Source: a virus
DNA: 56,993 nucleotides
Direction: 5' to 3' (one strand)
IMG/VR virus record: IMGVR_UViG_3300036846_001227
Span: 1-56,993 of that record
Shown here: piece after piece, positions 13,888 to 20,997 of the stretch
Layout: each line of letters starts with the position of its first letter
How positions within the stretch are numbered: the stretch's first letter is position 1
Notes under the pieces: model-generated
What the model was told of the DNA's origin: nothing
What the model saw: the letters and a program-made list of their open reading frames with translations, nothing else
The model's database searches: none
Translations under genes and position numbers: made by a program

Positions 13888-14235
13888 GGGGTGCTCCTTT
13901 TTGCTTGGTTTGCGACTTTGAAGTCGGCTGTCGCTTTTGTCAAGCAGCTTGTTGGATTGACTTGGTTTCCTGTATTCGAGTGTTTGTTTGACCTAGTGGT
14001 TATTCCTGCGGCAGGCGAAGGAACAGATGAAAGAAAGTTGTTGACTTGTTAGAAATGATGTTTAGTGTATATGTGTAATATTAATATATCACATAGAACC
14101 ACACATATACACACAAACTATACACTCCCTATCGTCGTCACGCGCAGCAAATACCACTAGGGGGAAGAAACACTCGAATGTAGGAAACCAAGTCAACCCT
14201 ACTTTGTGTTTGTCAAAACAAGAGGAGCGATTGGA
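13888..14235. other. 348-bp AT-rich intergenic region between divergent genes
   Basis: Noncoding on both strands, strikingly AT-rich from about 14025 to 14130, and flanked by a leftward gene (13887) and a rightward gene (14236). It contains the nested inverted repeats described separately and TTGACT at 14043 and 13957. Confidence 0.75.
13957..14196. other. Nested dyad: 29-bp outer and 12-bp inner inverted repeats
   Basis: The 29 bases at 13957-13985 (TTGACTTGGTTTCCT, two variable bases, ATTCGAGTGTTT) match the reverse complement of 14168-14196 at 27 of 29 positions. Inside them GTGTATATGTGT (14065-14076) is the exact inverse of ACACATATACAC (14101-14112), around an AT core (AATATTAATATATC). 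Symmetric protein sites around an easily melted centre between divergent genes suggest a replication origin or a two-way transcription switch. Confidence 0.7.
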
Positions 14236-14490
14236 ATGGAAGAGGGTGCTACTCGGATTGTCAACGGCTTCGAGCTTACGGTGGAGCCGGTAACCATCAC
14301 GATAGGAGGGCGGGGGAAGCCCTTTAAGTGGCCCTTCGCGGCCATGGAGGTGAGCGAGACTGCTTATGTGACCAACAGGGAGACGTTCCCGGCGGCCCGC
14401 TCGGCCCTCGCCTACCTACACAGGAAGACCGGCAAGCGGTTCCGGGCACTGCGTTGCGGCATCGGGCTGCGGGTTCAGCGTGTCGCATGA
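14236..14490 (+). CDS. Small conserved phage protein A (paralog of the next gene)
   Basis: 84 residues; ATG 14236 chosen for the AGAGGAG nine bases upstream, not the in-frame TTG at 14206. Core pattern: KWPFAAMEVSETAYV, then ARSALAYLHRKTGKRFRALR and GLRVQRV. This basic beta-alpha-beta pattern is seen in small phage proteins of unknown function with a possible nucleic-acid-binding fold. First gene rightward from the nested dyad. Confidence 0.65.
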   Translation: MEEGATRIVNGFELTVEPVTITIGGRGKPFKWPFAAMEVSETAYVTNRETFPAARSALAYLHRKTGKRFRALRCGIGLRVQRVA

Positions 14491-14687
14491 TAGAAGAACA
14501 GACCAAGAGGCCGTACTATCACTGGGGCTATAGCGAGATGGAAGTCGGCGACACCAGGACCGTCTATGAGCCGGAGCTATTCGACAAGGCGCTGGCGAAC
14601 TTGAGACTCACGCGTCGCAGGTACAAGGACCGGCTATATCGGTTCGGTGTAGTGTCCGGGTTCTTCCAAGTGAGGCGCACGAAGTAG
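14487..14687 (+). CDS. Small conserved phage protein B (paralog of the previous gene)
   Basis: 66 residues, start overlapping the previous stop (ATGA). Same layout as its neighbour: YYHWGYSEMEVGDTRTV, then KALANLRLTRRRYKDRLYRF and SGFFQVRRTK. Pairs of this kind usually come from tandem duplication. Function unknown; strongly basic. Confidence 0.65.
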   Translation: MIEEQTKRPYYHWGYSEMEVGDTRTVYEPELFDKALANLRLTRRRYKDRLYRFGVVSGFFQVRRTK

Positions 14688-14696
14688 GGAGGCAGC

Positions 14697-14906
14697 ATGC
14701 CCGACGGGAATGGCGGGACGGTGGCCCGGATCGGCACGTCGCTGATCAGTGCCCTGCCGCCCGCCTTCCTCATCCTGGCGCTTCTCAACATAGGGTTTAT
14801 CGCGGTGATGGTGTGGTTCCTCAAGGACCAGTTGCAGCAGCGCGACATGATGGCCGAGAAGCTCTTCAACAGGTGCCTGGAGGTTGCCCTCCACGATGTA
14901 CCGTGA
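14697..14906 (+). CDS. Single-pass membrane protein, 69 residues
   Basis: ATG after AGGGAGG. One membrane helix (AFLILALLNIGFIAVMVWFL, about residues 22-41) followed by a short charged helix (KDQLQQRDMMAEKLFNRCLE). The Nout/Cin or reverse layout and the charged helix resemble small phage membrane proteins of the holin/i-spanin size class, but its place in an early region makes a lysis role uncertain. Confidence 0.65.
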   Translation: MPDGNGGTVARIGTSLISALPPAFLILALLNIGFIAVMVWFLKDQLQQRDMMAEKLFNRCLEVALHDVP

Positions 14907-14995
14907 CGGCGGGCCAGCGCATGTTGTTGATGCTGGCGCTGGCTCTTCTGGCATGGCTGCTTGTCGCGGAGACGTGGCGGTGGCTTGTCTGGTGA
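14903..14995 (+). CDS. 30-residue membrane micro-protein
   Basis: GTG 14903 overlaps the preceding stop (GTGA). Almost the whole peptide is one hydrophobic helix (MLLMLALALLAWLLVAETWR) ending in Trp-rich residues. The stop at 14995 abuts the stop of the next, leftward, gene. Plausible micro-protein; the only support is coupling and clean topology. Confidence 0.45.
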   Translation: MTAGQRMLLMLALALLAWLLVAETWRWLVW

Positions 14996-15202
14996 TCAGG
15001 TGAGGGACTCCATGCGGACCATGAGTTCTTCGGGGCCAAGAGCGAGCCACGCGGGATCCTGGAGGGCATGGGCTGTGAAAGCGGCACGGGCCTGGGCGAC
15101 GCTGCGGGCCTGCTCCTTGAGGGCCGGCCACAGGATGTCGAGGTCGGCCTGGCGGCGGGGGGCGTGAAGGAGCCGGTCGGTGATGCGGGCGAGGGTCTTC
15201 AT
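14996..15202 (-). CDS. Hypothetical protein, 68 residues
   Basis: Start overlaps the upstream stop (ATGA). Fully helical, basic and Ala-rich (RRQADLDILWPALKEQARS). Last gene of the long leftward early block. No family recognised. Confidence 0.6.
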   Translation of the reverse strand: MKTLARITDRLLHAPRRQADLDILWPALKEQARSVAQARAAFTAHALQDPAWLALGPEELMVRMESLT

Positions 15203-15549
15203 CTGGGACCTCTCCGTTCGAGGAAGTCGGCGATGCGCCGCGCCACGTCCATGCCCTCGTGGATGGGAAGGAACAGGTGCATATTGTTCCGCAGCATCTT
15301 CACATCCGCTGCGTGCTGCTCGGCCTTGGCCTCGGCGCAGACGGTGGCGACGAACTCTCGCAAGACGGGCTCAAGTTCCTCGGCCGTCCACTGTCCATCA
15401 CGCCCGCTGAGGAGAGGGTATGCGAAGGTTTCGGCTAGTTTGCGAATTTGCGTTGTCAGATCACTCGCTGGCCGCTTGTTTTCGACGTAGTTATGGAAAG
15501 CTTCACGAGTAAAATCCTTGGCACTCGCTGACATGGGGCGCTCCGTCAT
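15199..15549 (-). CDS. Hypothetical protein, 116 residues
   Basis: Start at ATG 15549 overlaps the upstream stop; an in-frame ATG at 15534 is the alternative. Helical, charged protein (KRPASDLTTQIRKLAETFAY, then EELEPVLREFVATVCAEAKA) with an Arg-rich end (FLERRGPR). No motif recognised. Confidence 0.6.
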   Translation of the reverse strand: MTERPMSASAKDFTREAFHNYVENKRPASDLTTQIRKLAETFAYPLLSGRDGQWTAEELEPVLREFVATVCAEAKAEQHAADVKMLRNNMHLFLPIHEGMDVARRIADFLERRGPR

Positions 15550-15938
15550 GGGGTGAGGGGGTTGAGCTTGAGGACCACCCAGTGCTGGGTGGGGTTGCCG
15601 TCCACCCGTGGGCAGGAGATGCGCAGGCGTTGTGATAACGAGTAGAGGACGCTTGCCTCGGGGTCGTGGCGGCGGGCGGCGAGGGCGCGGAAGAAGTAGC
15701 GCAGCTCGCGTTGGGCAAAGCGGGCATCGTTCCACGACATGGGGCCGAGCTGGAGGGGCAGCGTGCGCTGTGTCTCGCGGAGGTGGTCGGCGTAGGCGAT
15801 GGGGAACTCACGCCAGTCACGGCGCACGGGCGTGGTCGGGCGGCCCCGTGGCCGGGGTATCGTGACCGTGTCGGGGCCGGTCCACTTGGTCTTGTTGAGC
15901 AGCATGGGGCCTACAGTGAGGGGCTTAGAAGTCTGCAT
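15546..15938 (-). CDS. Hypothetical protein, 130 residues (paralog of 13531-13887)
   Basis: ATG 15938 with GAGGAG upstream; the longer open frame to 16049 overlaps another gene and lacks a ribosome site. The central region aligns by eye with the 118-residue protein near the nested dyad: W-x-E-F-P, then LPLQLGPMSWNDARFAQREL and YFFRALAARRHDPEASVLYS. Basic N-terminus (PRPRGRPTTPVRRD). Function unknown. Confidence 0.6.
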   Translation of the reverse strand: MQTSKPLTVGPMLLNKTKWTGPDTVTIPRPRGRPTTPVRRDWREFPIAYADHLRETQRTLPLQLGPMSWNDARFAQRELRYFFRALAARRHDPEASVLYSLSQRLRISCPRVDGNPTQHWVVLKLNPLTP

Positions 15939-16146
15939 CGAGGGACTCCTCGCTAAAGTTAGCTGGGGAAAAGATGAGTTCGAGCCTGTGGTGAACATCG
16001 CACCAGTGGGCGTGGTAACAGGCACCGGCGATCTCGCATTCGCCGGCATCGTCCTGGGGGCCGTGGAGGACCATGACCACCATCGTGTCGCCGTGCCGCA
16101 GGGGCCAGATGACCGGATCGCCGATGACCGAGCAAAGCGAGGTCAT
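15925..16146 (-). CDS. Hypothetical protein, 73 residues
   Basis: Start overlaps the upstream stop (ATGA); the end overlaps the next start by 14 bases. Contains four Cys and several His residues (GECEIAGACYHAHWCDVHHR), suggesting a metal-binding knuckle. Acidic C-terminus. Confidence 0.55.
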   Translation of the reverse strand: MTSLCSVIGDPVIWPLRHGDTMVVMVLHGPQDDAGECEIAGACYHAHWCDVHHRLELIFSPANFSEESLDADF

Positions 16147-17042
16147 GCCTTCTCCTCTTGGTAGAGGATGTCGGCCATCGCCTTGGCGAAGAGGTCGCGG
16201 GCGGCGATGAAGGGCGCGGTCCCGGTCTTGTATGGCTGGGTGACGACTATCTGGTTGCTACGGGGGAGGACCGTGCGGCCCAGGTAGCAGCGGTCGAGGG
16301 TAGGGTTGCCCTTGCGGGGGAAGTGGAGCCGGGCGCAGTACCAGACTTCGGTGTTCACCTCCGGGTCCACGAGGTAGAGGTTGCCGGCCAAGAGCGAGTG
16401 CTGGCCGGCGAAGTGCTTGTTGAGCCGGCAGATGTCGCGGCTGGCGATCACATGGAAGGCTTCGCCTTCCAACTCCCAGCAGGCGTCGTCGGGGTGGAGG
16501 CCGGCGACGAACTCAGGGTCGCGGACATGTGCATTGGGGCGGGGGGTGATGCGGGCGCGGAAGGCCCGCAGGAACTTGTGCCGCTCCTCTTGCACACGCT
16601 CGGCGGGGCTGCCCTCCGGTAGGAGGACGGGGTCGCCCCGGTCGAGGTACTTGGGCAGATGGGGTGTGGGTGAGGCGGCGTAGCGGCTGCGCCACGGCCG
16701 CTGCATAGGCTGGGCCTCCAGGATCTTGTCCGTGGGAAGCTCGTCGATGTTGCCGACAAAGCCCATGTCCCGCAGCTTGACGGGGGTCGTGGTGCGGTCG
16801 GCCTTGCGGGCAAGCTTCCTGACCAGGCGCTCCTGGTCCTGCGGCCGCAGGTCTGTCCACAAGCGGTGGCGGCGGGGCGACCTGGGGGCGAGGAAGAACG
16901 CCAGCTTGGCGAACATCTCATCGATGTGCTCGCGGCGCTTGGTGGCAAAGGTGGGGATGTCCCGCCGGCTCGATGTCAGCATGTTGTGGAGGCGGACGAT
17001 TTCGTTGAGGATGGCTACCCGTTTGGTGTGGTTGAGTTTCAT
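16143..17042 (-). CDS. Hypothetical protein, 299 residues
   Basis: ATG 17042 shares a base with the upstream stop (TAATG). Basic throughout, with a helical N-terminus (AILNEIVRLHNMLTSSRRDI), a Pro/Arg-rich middle, and a more globular beta-containing C-terminal half (ELEGEAFHVIASRDICRLNK, VWYCARLHFPRKGNPTLDRC). No catalytic motif recognised. Largest unknown gene of this block. Confidence 0.65.
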   Translation of the reverse strand: MKLNHTKRVAILNEIVRLHNMLTSSRRDIPTFATKRREHIDEMFAKLAFFLAPRSPRRHRLWTDLRPQDQERLVRKLARKADRTTTPVKLRDMGFVGNIDELPTDKILEAQPMQRPWRSRYAASPTPHLPKYLDRGDPVLLPEGSPAERVQEERHKFLRAFRARITPRPNAHVRDPEFVAGLHPDDACWELEGEAFHVIASRDICRLNKHFAGQHSLLAGNLYLVDPEVNTEVWYCARLHFPRKGNPTLDRCYLGRTVLPRSNQIVVTQPYKTGTAPFIAARDLFAKAMADILYQEEKA

Positions 17043-17143
17043 TAGTGTATCCAATGATAGAAGAGGAAGTTGACGGCGGCGACAGTGATGCCGGCGGCGA
17101 TCAAGGAGAAGACGAGGCCGGCGGCCCAGAGGTAATCCTTCAT
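17042..17143 (-). CDS. 33-residue membrane micro-protein
   Basis: ATG 17143 overlaps the upstream stop. One hydrophobic helix covers most of the peptide (LWAAGLVFSLIAAGITVAAV). Tight coupling on both sides supports it. Confidence 0.5.
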   Translation of the reverse strand: MKDYLWAAGLVFSLIAAGITVAAVNFLFYHWIH

Positions 17144-17811
17144 TGGGATGCCTTGATGGCGGCAAGGGTCTTCTCGGCTTCGACGATGGCGGAGCCTACT
17201 TTGATGAAGGCCTCCTTGTAGTTCTTGTCGATGCGGTCGAGATCGGTCTTGAGGTTGATGAGATCGCGTTCGAGGCGGTCGATGCGAGGGTCGGCCCGAA
17301 GAGGTCCGTAGGCGGCCTCGCGCATGGCGGCGACAGTGGCCCATGGGATGTTGAGTTCCTGGCCGATGCGCTGGTCGGTGTAGCCCTCGATGTAGCGGCC
17401 CGCCTCATCATCAAACTGTGTGTCGAGGAGCCGCCGGACACCGGCTTTCTCGGCTGTAGTGAGCGGTCGGGGGGTTGTTGTTGTTGTCATGAGGGGGGTG
17501 ATGGTTGCCATTGGCTTCTCCTCCACGGTTGTGACGCTGGCTACCTGTGTAGTGGGCTTCTTCTTACATTCGGGGCAGATGCAGGAGCGGGGCTTGTAGG
17601 GGTCGAAGTCCCAGCCGAGGTCGTGGAAGTGGTGGGCGATCTTGCCGGGGTGTTCTTCCTTGGGGCAGGTGAAGTGACTGTCCTTGCCGCACTTGCTGCA
17701 CTGGGTGTCGATGAAGTGGTGGTATGCGCCATCCTTGAAGACGCGCTCGATGGTGTAGGACGAGGGGCGGCGGCGTGGGGTAGAGGCGTTGCGTCCGGGG
17801 CTGCCTTTCAT
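17140..17811 (-). CDS. Zinc-ribbon and coiled-coil protein, putative DNA-binding
   Basis: 223 residues, start overlapping the upstream stop. Residues 37-55 CSKCGKDSHFTCPK and 76-84 CICPECKKK give a C-x2-C ... C-x2-C zinc site. A Thr-rich linker (TPLMTTTTTPRPLTT) follows, then a helix-turn-helix-like stretch (YTDQRIGQELNIPWATVAAM) and a C-terminal heptad coiled coil (RIDRLERDLINLKTDLDRID). The whole looks like a DNA-binding oligomer, perhaps a phage regulator. Confidence 0.6.
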   Translation of the reverse strand: MKGSPGRNASTPRRRPSSYTIERVFKDGAYHHFIDTQCSKCGKDSHFTCPKEEHPGKIAHHFHDLGWDFDPYKPRSCICPECKKKPTTQVASVTTVEEKPMATITPLMTTTTTPRPLTTAEKAGVRRLLDTQFDDEAGRYIEGYTDQRIGQELNIPWATVAAMREAAYGPLRADPRIDRLERDLINLKTDLDRIDKNYKEAFIKVGSAIVEAEKTLAAIKASQ

Positions 17812-18044
17812 CTCTTGCCTCCACTGTTGAGACGGAGGTAGGCGCGGCCTGCTGTGGTAGGCTTATACATCCCGTAGCCGGGTGCCCTGCCGCCGTCGCT
17901 GCCAAAGCCGGTGTTCTCGATGAGGCCGGCCTTGTGCAGGGCGATGAACTCCGACGAGTGGGGGTAGTCCCACCGGATCGCCCGGTGGGGACTGCTTCCC
18001 CACAGCATCAAGAAGAGGTCGACAGCAGCATTGGGGAGGTCCAT
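17808..18044 (-). CDS. Hypothetical protein, 78 residues, winged-helix-like
   Basis: ATG 18044 with AGGAG upstream. The pattern EFIALHKAGLIENTGFG then YKPTTAGRAYL has the look of a small winged-helix (recognition helix, beta-wing, 'TxxGxxYL' end) common in phage regulators. Weak evidence; function unknown. Confidence 0.55.
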   Translation of the reverse strand: MDLPNAAVDLFLMLWGSSPHRAIRWDYPHSSEFIALHKAGLIENTGFGSDGGRAPGYGMYKPTTAGRAYLRLNSGGKR

Positions 18045-18047
18045 GAG

Positions 18048-19268
18048 CTAGTCTCCTAGCTGGACGTTCTCCCCCCACGGGGCTTCGCTGCCGCGCTCGC
18101 CGCTGAGCCAGAGGACTGGATAGGGCTGGGGGTCGCCGAAGTCGGCCCTGCTCATCTCCATGTCGGAGAGGACGATGGCACAGCGCGGCTGGTAGTTGCC
18201 GTCGTGGACCGCTTGCCAGATGGGCCGCATCGAGGTGCCGCCGTAACCACGGACGGGAACTTCCTGGGGCAGCTCGTCGTCGGGGGAGTATTCGGTGACG
18301 TTGTGGACCTTGGTGTCGCACTGGATGAAGATCGTGCGCTCCGGCTTGACCTCCGAGAGGATGAGAGAGAGGAAGCCGAGGAAGCGGGGGACGAGGTCCC
18401 GGCATGAGCCGCTGGTGTCGATGCCGATGACGATCTCACCGATGCCCTGGCTGTGGAGAGAGGGCAGGATGAGGTTGCTGTGGATGCTGCGGCGGTTGGG
18501 CCGGGACCAGCTGTAGTCGTCCTTGCGGCACATGCTGACGTAGTAGCGGATCAGGTCCCACGGGTTGAGGCGGGGCTTGACCGGCCGCACCAGGTGCTCG
18601 TAGGAGCCGGGCAGGTGGCCCTGGCTCTTGGCGATCTCGGCGGCCTGGCGGGCAATGATGGTCCACTTGCGTTCGAGGTCTTCGAGGATGGCGCGCTTCT
18701 CTTGGGGGGTGGCGGCACCCGAAGTGGGGTCGGTCGGGTCGTGGATGTCGCCGTCGAGGCCGCAGGGGGGAAGCTTGGGTGGGTTGGTCTTGTTCTCCTC
18801 GTAGAGTTGCTCTGCGGCCTTGCCCTTGTTTTGAGGGTTATGGAAGATGGCGTTGGCCTCCGGCGAACCGTGGTCAGGAGGCTCGAACCCGTGGAAGATC
18901 AACTCCGGGTCGATCCGTTGGTCGCAGGCGATGTTCCAGCCGAGGGGATCGCGGGAGCCGCGACGCCAGCCGTCGCCCTTGGTGCAGTGCGAGGTTTCGT
19001 GGGCGATGGTGGCGATGAGTTGGCTGTCGCTGACCTGCGCCTTGTCGCAGTAGACCAGCGGGTCGTAGATGATGTAGGTGCCGTCGGTGCCGATGTTGCC
19101 GGCGACCATCTGTGCGAGGTGGGGGACGGGCTTGAGTTGGAGGTGGAGGGCCGCCGTCGCCCAGAAGGCGAAGGTGCATTTCCCGTTGGCGTCGTGGGTG
19201 GTGAGCATGTGGGACCGAGCGCGACGGATGCGGCGGTCGGCGACGGCAATGGCTTCATCGAGGTTCAT
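18048..19268 (-). CDS. VWA domain protein with N-terminal metallopeptidase domain (DUF2201-like)
   Basis: 406 residues from ATG 19268 (GAAGGA upstream). The N-terminal half has a zincin motif AHETSH (His90-Glu91...His94) followed by WNIACDQRID, the signature of the metallopeptidase half of DUF2201 proteins. The C-terminal half is a von Willebrand A fold with an intact metal site: DTSGS (Asp284, Ser286, Ser288), the Thr in YGGTSM, and the Asp in LSDMEM. Such proteins pair with MoxR AAA+ ATPases, and one is encoded at 20998-22032 in the same operon. Role likely chaperone-like remodelling or maturation of a phage or host target. Confidence 0.8.
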   Translation of the reverse strand: MNLDEAIAVADRRIRRARSHMLTTHDANGKCTFAFWATAALHLQLKPVPHLAQMVAGNIGTDGTYIIYDPLVYCDKAQVSDSQLIATIAHETSHCTKGDGWRRGSRDPLGWNIACDQRIDPELIFHGFEPPDHGSPEANAIFHNPQNKGKAAEQLYEENKTNPPKLPPCGLDGDIHDPTDPTSGAATPQEKRAILEDLERKWTIIARQAAEIAKSQGHLPGSYEHLVRPVKPRLNPWDLIRYYVSMCRKDDYSWSRPNRRSIHSNLILPSLHSQGIGEIVIGIDTSGSCRDLVPRFLGFLSLILSEVKPERTIFIQCDTKVHNVTEYSPDDELPQEVPVRGYGGTSMRPIWQAVHDGNYQPRCAIVLSDMEMSRADFGDPQPYPVLWLSGERGSEAPWGENVQLGD

Positions 19269-19281
19269 CGAAGGGTTCCTT

Positions 19282-19310
19282 CTGCACAAAACCAGCAGCA
19301 ATCGCAGTAT
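19282..19310 (+). repeat. Dispersed 29-bp repeat, copy 2
   Basis: Exact 29-base match to 26951-26979 and to the reverse complement of 9531-9559. It lies in the gap upstream of the VWA gene, starting 13 bases before that gene's start codon, so it may sit in its leader. Confidence 0.8.
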
Positions 19311-19364
19311 GTTAGGCCGCGCGGCGAAGGTCGATGTGACACTTTGCCGCGCGGCATTTTGTCG

Positions 19365-19529
19365 CTAGTTGCAGACGGTGGTGTTGCCGACGCGTTGGCA
19401 TGTCTGCCGCTGGCCGGTCATAGCGTCCGTGCAGATCGTCGTGTTACCAACCCGCTGGCAGACCCACGTCGCCTTGGCTGGAGTGGTGTAGACGACGGCG
19501 AGCAGTGCGATCGTGAGGTAGTACTTCAT
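19365..19529 (-). CDS. Secreted 54-residue peptide with duplicated Cys motif
   Basis: ATG 19529 after AGGGAG. A clear signal peptide (MKYYLTIALLAVVYTTPAKA) is followed by a mature peptide of about 34 residues made of two near-identical units, CQRVGNTTICT and CQRVGNTTVCN, joined by DAMTGQRQT. The two Cys pairs could form two disulphides in the periplasm. A tandem mini-domain exported by a phage in an early operon suggests an envelope function such as exclusion or inhibition; this is inference. Confidence 0.6.
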   Translation of the reverse strand: MKYYLTIALLAVVYTTPAKATWVCQRVGNTTICTDAMTGQRQTCQRVGNTTVCN

Positions 19530-19531
19530 GT

Positions 19532-20083
19532 CTAGCGAACTCCCTGTGTCAGCATGGTGTAAAGGGCGAGGGTGGCTTCGAGCGGGAAGGCCGGGCAGGG
19601 ATAAAGGCCCGCCTTCCACTTCTCGTCGAGGAGGTCGTAGGCCTCCGGCCAAGAGGTCTTCAGGGCCTCTACCGTGCGGATGGAGGCAAGGGTGACTGTC
19701 AGCTTGCGGTCCAGTTCCTCCAGGTCGGCGTGGTGCTTCTGGATGACGGCGGTGTGAGACTGGATTTTGTCCAAGAGGCTCTCGCTGACAGGCAGCTTGC
19801 CGTGAACGAGCGAGGGGAGGCGCGTCGGCTCCTTCAAGCGGAGGGTCAGCCAGTAGGGGAGTTCCACGTAGATGTGGCCGATGGTGGGCAGCCAACCATC
19901 GGGGACGGCAGCGAACCGCTCCTGCCAGTCGGAGCCGAAGTTCTCGGCCAGGACGGCACGGGCCAGGGCGTCCTCGGTGTCCATGATGGGGGTCCAGGCT
20001 TCGCGGCGGGCCTTGCCGACAAGTGTTAGGCGGAGGTCCTTACGGGCCGCGCCTGTAAGAGGCGTCTTGCGGGTCTTTTCCAT
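19532..20083 (-). CDS. Nmad5-like protein (tentative)
   Basis: 183 residues. The layout (basic helical N-terminus LTGAARKDLRLTLVGKARRE, then VLAENFG, VPDGWLPTIGHIYVELPYWL, and a long helical region with coiled-coil character) resembles the 'nucleotide modification associated domain 5' family of phages, but no catalytic motif is known for that family. It lies inside the MoxR/VWA operon. The match is from pattern memory, so confidence is limited. Confidence 0.5.
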   Translation of the reverse strand: MEKTRKTPLTGAARKDLRLTLVGKARREAWTPIMDTEDALARAVLAENFGSDWQERFAAVPDGWLPTIGHIYVELPYWLTLRLKEPTRLPSLVHGKLPVSESLLDKIQSHTAVIQKHHADLEELDRKLTVTLASIRTVEALKTSWPEAYDLLDEKWKAGLYPCPAFPLEATLALYTMLTQGVR

Positions 20084-20089
20084 GTCTGG

Positions 20090-20974
20090 CTACTCCTGTG
20101 GGTTGAGGACAGAGCGGAGCTGGTCGAGGAGGTCGACCGCCTCGTCTTTCACTTGCTCGCGAAGGTAGTCGTCCTTCTTGAGGTCGTCGGGCGTGTAGCC
20201 GCAGAGCTTGGTGGAGAGGGCAACACGCATGGCTTCGAGGGCCGGGTCCTTGGTGACGTTTAGACGACTCAGGCGGTCGGTCAGTTCGGAGAGGTTGCCG
20301 ATCAGGCTGTCGTGGATACGGCCCTTGATCACTTTGCCGTCGGCGTCCTTCTCGTACTCCGAGAGGCGGTCGACGATGCGAGTGACGGCATCGGTCATCT
20401 CCTGCCACATGAAGCTCTGCATGCGGAGGATGTCGGCGTTGTTCTGCTCGACGAGGGAGAGGCGGATCGCCTCGGCCTCGTCCTCGGCCACGCCGGCACG
20501 GAAGTCCTCGGCATCGGGCACCGGGAACATCTCCACGTTGACGCTGAAGCGGGCCTGGACCTGTTCGCGGGTCGGGTAGTCGAACTCGCGAGCCAGGTCG
20601 CCCAGGGCGCGCTGGCCGTTGGCGACATGCTGGGACCAACGCAGGGTCAGGGCGTTGACGGCGGCCTCGAACTCCATCCGGCGGATGCGCCAGCCCTCGG
20701 TGAAGGGGAAGAAGTTCTCGACCGGGAGGAGGCCGACGCCATCCCAGCGCCACGGCAGGGTTTCCTGCCGGACAAAGGAACGGAGGCCGTTGGCCACCGT
20801 GTGGATGGGGTCGATGGCCGCCTTGGCGATCAGGTACTTGGTGGTCTTGACCTGATGACGGTCGGCCTTGTGCCGCTCGGCAGTGTCTTTTGACGCGGCC
20901 CGGTCGAGGACCTCACCTCGCCAGACACTGATCGAGGGGCGAACCAACATGGCGCGTTCGGTGAGCAACGACAT
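20090..20974 (-). CDS. Hypothetical protein in the MoxR/VWA operon, 294 residues
   Basis: ATG with AAGGAAGG upstream. Mostly helical and acidic, with long amphipathic helices (RIVDRLSEYEKDADGKVIKG, SLIGNLSELTDRLSRLNVTK). No enzyme motif is visible. It lies immediately downstream of the MoxR ATPase gene and could be its substrate or adaptor. Confidence 0.65.
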   Translation of the reverse strand: MSLLTERAMLVRPSISVWRGEVLDRAASKDTAERHKADRHQVKTTKYLIAKAAIDPIHTVANGLRSFVRQETLPWRWDGVGLLPVENFFPFTEGWRIRRMEFEAAVNALTLRWSQHVANGQRALGDLAREFDYPTREQVQARFSVNVEMFPVPDAEDFRAGVAEDEAEAIRLSLVEQNNADILRMQSFMWQEMTDAVTRIVDRLSEYEKDADGKVIKGRIHDSLIGNLSELTDRLSRLNVTKDPALEAMRVALSTKLCGYTPDDLKKDDYLREQVKDEAVDLLDQLRSVLNPQE

Positions 20975-20997
20975 GGCTACCTTCCTTTCTTCACTGG

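Noticed and set aside
18453-19535. 360-residue open frame antisense to the VWA gene
   Set aside because: Val/Gly/Asp-rich shadow; the minus-strand gene has intact VWA and zincin motifs.
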